A stretch of DNA of 64,000 nt from assembly GCF_000331305.1 (NCBI RefSeq), contig NZ_KB217478.1, forward strand, positions 160,992-224,991. Reading direction: 5' to 3'. This document shows positions 63,375-64,000 of the stretch, one piece after another. The position numbers and the translations under genes are program-made. The notes below the pieces were generated by a model. It saw only the letters and a list, made by a program, of their open reading frames with translations. It did not search any database and was not told the DNA's origin. The stretch comes from Calothrix sp. PCC 7103 (GTDB lineage Bacteria; Cyanobacteriota; Cyanobacteriia; Cyanobacteriales; Nostocaceae). Each line of letters starts with the position of its first letter. Position 1 is the stretch's first letter.

Positions 63375-64000
63375 TTAAGAAAGCAAATAATATTTTTGAC
63401 AAGATGATGGTAAACAACTCAAAATAAAATGACGTTCTGCTGTTAAATTAATTATTTGATTAACACCATCTAAAATTAAAAGGTGAATTCCTTGAAAACA
63501 TTGAAATACCCATCTTAATGTAGGTGATAAAGTTAGCTTTCCTAATTGGTTTTTTATTCCGATTTTGATTCTTTTTAAGCTATTTCTCAGTTCCCTTTGA
63601 CCAAGGTTATAAACTAGCAAACATAAAGACATTAAAAATAGCATTGTCTCGATTCTTTCTGGATTTTCAACAAAGAAACTATCGGCGAAAAATAAAGGGT
63701 CTTTTAGAAATCTAAATCCTCGCTCACAAGACTGTTGATTTTTATATGTTGTAATAATCTCTTCTGGTTTTAATTTTTCGTCGTCATTAACTATATTAGT
63801 TGCTAAAATAAATCTCCCGGCTTCTCTTCTTCGTATTTCTATCTCTTTTAATTTTTCATGACCTACACCCTCCATTTTATAAATAGTTTTATTATCTTTT
63901 GATTTACTTTCAGTAAGTTGAACTTCTTGAATTTCAAATAATTTCAAATGTTTGTTAATCCCTTTTAATTTGTACCGCGCTTGCTCTGGAGTCTCAAAAT
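63375..64000 (-). mobile_element. IS1634-like transposase, C-terminal part (cut by window end)
   Basis: The minus-strand frame stays open to the last base, so the start lies beyond the window; about 208 residues are visible. The segment IITTYKNQQSCERGFRFLKDP is the Y-(2)-R/E-x-x-F region that carries the catalytic Glu of DDE transposases of the IS4/IS1634 group, followed by the hydrophobic MLFLMSLCLLVYNLGQRELR. The first two acidic residues of the triad are outside. Ends of the element were not identified. A TTTGCTTTC/GAAAGCAAA stem (63351-63387) spans the stop codon. Confidence 0.85.

Noticed and set aside
1..64000. tRNA, rRNA, tmRNA or riboswitch genes
   Set aside because: I looked for T-loop and other conserved cores on both strands by eye and found none that hold up; a covariance search would be needed to exclude them fully.

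Overview
The window looks like the chromosome of a filamentous, probably heterocyst-forming, cyanobacterium with low G+C (roughly 38-40% by eye). The evidence is phycocyanin and rod-linker genes, psbH and psbN, heme oxygenase, a cyAbrB regulator, the NatFGH/BgtA-type amino-acid transporter order known from Anabaena, and heptanucleotide tandem repeats. The usual cyanobacterial palindrome GCGATCGC was not found. Instead the hexamer GGCGCC occurs about 110 times by hand count, inside and outside genes.

Layout. 0-7.3 kb: the 3' end of a filamentous-haemagglutinin-like gene, a repeat-rich spacer with an iteron-like motif array ending at a 43-codon gene, a glutathione S-transferase remnant, and a giant membrane protein. 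7.5-11.7 kb: a phycocyanin rod cluster, cpcB-cpcA-cpcH-cpcI on the minus strand, divergent from a rod-core linker gene cpcG. 11.9-16.4 kb: a small disordered protein, a cytochrome b561-type protein, a TPR/coiled-coil protein and penicillin-binding protein 2. 16.6-19.8 kb: polyamine transporter genes potA, potD and potB, with no potC. 20-21.6 kb: a minus-strand set of small membrane-associated proteins (DUF948, YtxH-like). An orphan Rho-independent terminator at 22.1 kb suggests a small RNA. 22.3-25.2 kb: a pentapeptide-repeat protein, pth, tatA, psbH and psbN. 25.2-28 kb: a secreted protein and an ABC exporter.

28.1-32.2 kb: a two-gene sucrose module, with sucrose-phosphate synthase upstream of amylosucrase. 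32.2-36.3 kb: gene remnants, a small membrane protein, cyAbrB, a DUF3611 protein and an RhlE-type helicase. 36.3-40.2 kb: a four-gene amino-acid ABC transporter. 40.7-46.1 kb: 1-Cys peroxiredoxin, a nuclease-fold protein, a metallophosphoesterase, two membrane proteins, nested miniature inverted-repeat elements and trpB. 46.4-59.8 kb: a collinear exopolysaccharide cluster with chain-length protein, polymerase, flippase, four GT2 transferases, one GT14, a GH74-like hydrolase, a WecG/TagA transferase and the initiating phosphoglycosyl transferase. 60-64 kb: a small gene, heme oxygenase, phosphoglucosamine mutase and a transposase cut by the window end.

How the parts relate. The phycocyanin cluster supplies rod subunits, rod linkers and a rod-core linker; heme oxygenase, 50 kb away, makes the biliverdin used for their bilins. 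The sucrose genes could make and then use sucrose. PBP2 and GlmM both serve peptidoglycan, but they are unlinked. The exopolysaccharide cluster is tightly packed with overlapping genes and is probably transcribed as a unit. Dispersed short repeats sit at gene 3' ends unusually often and in several cases supply the last codons or the stop. No tRNA, rRNA or CRISPR array was seen.
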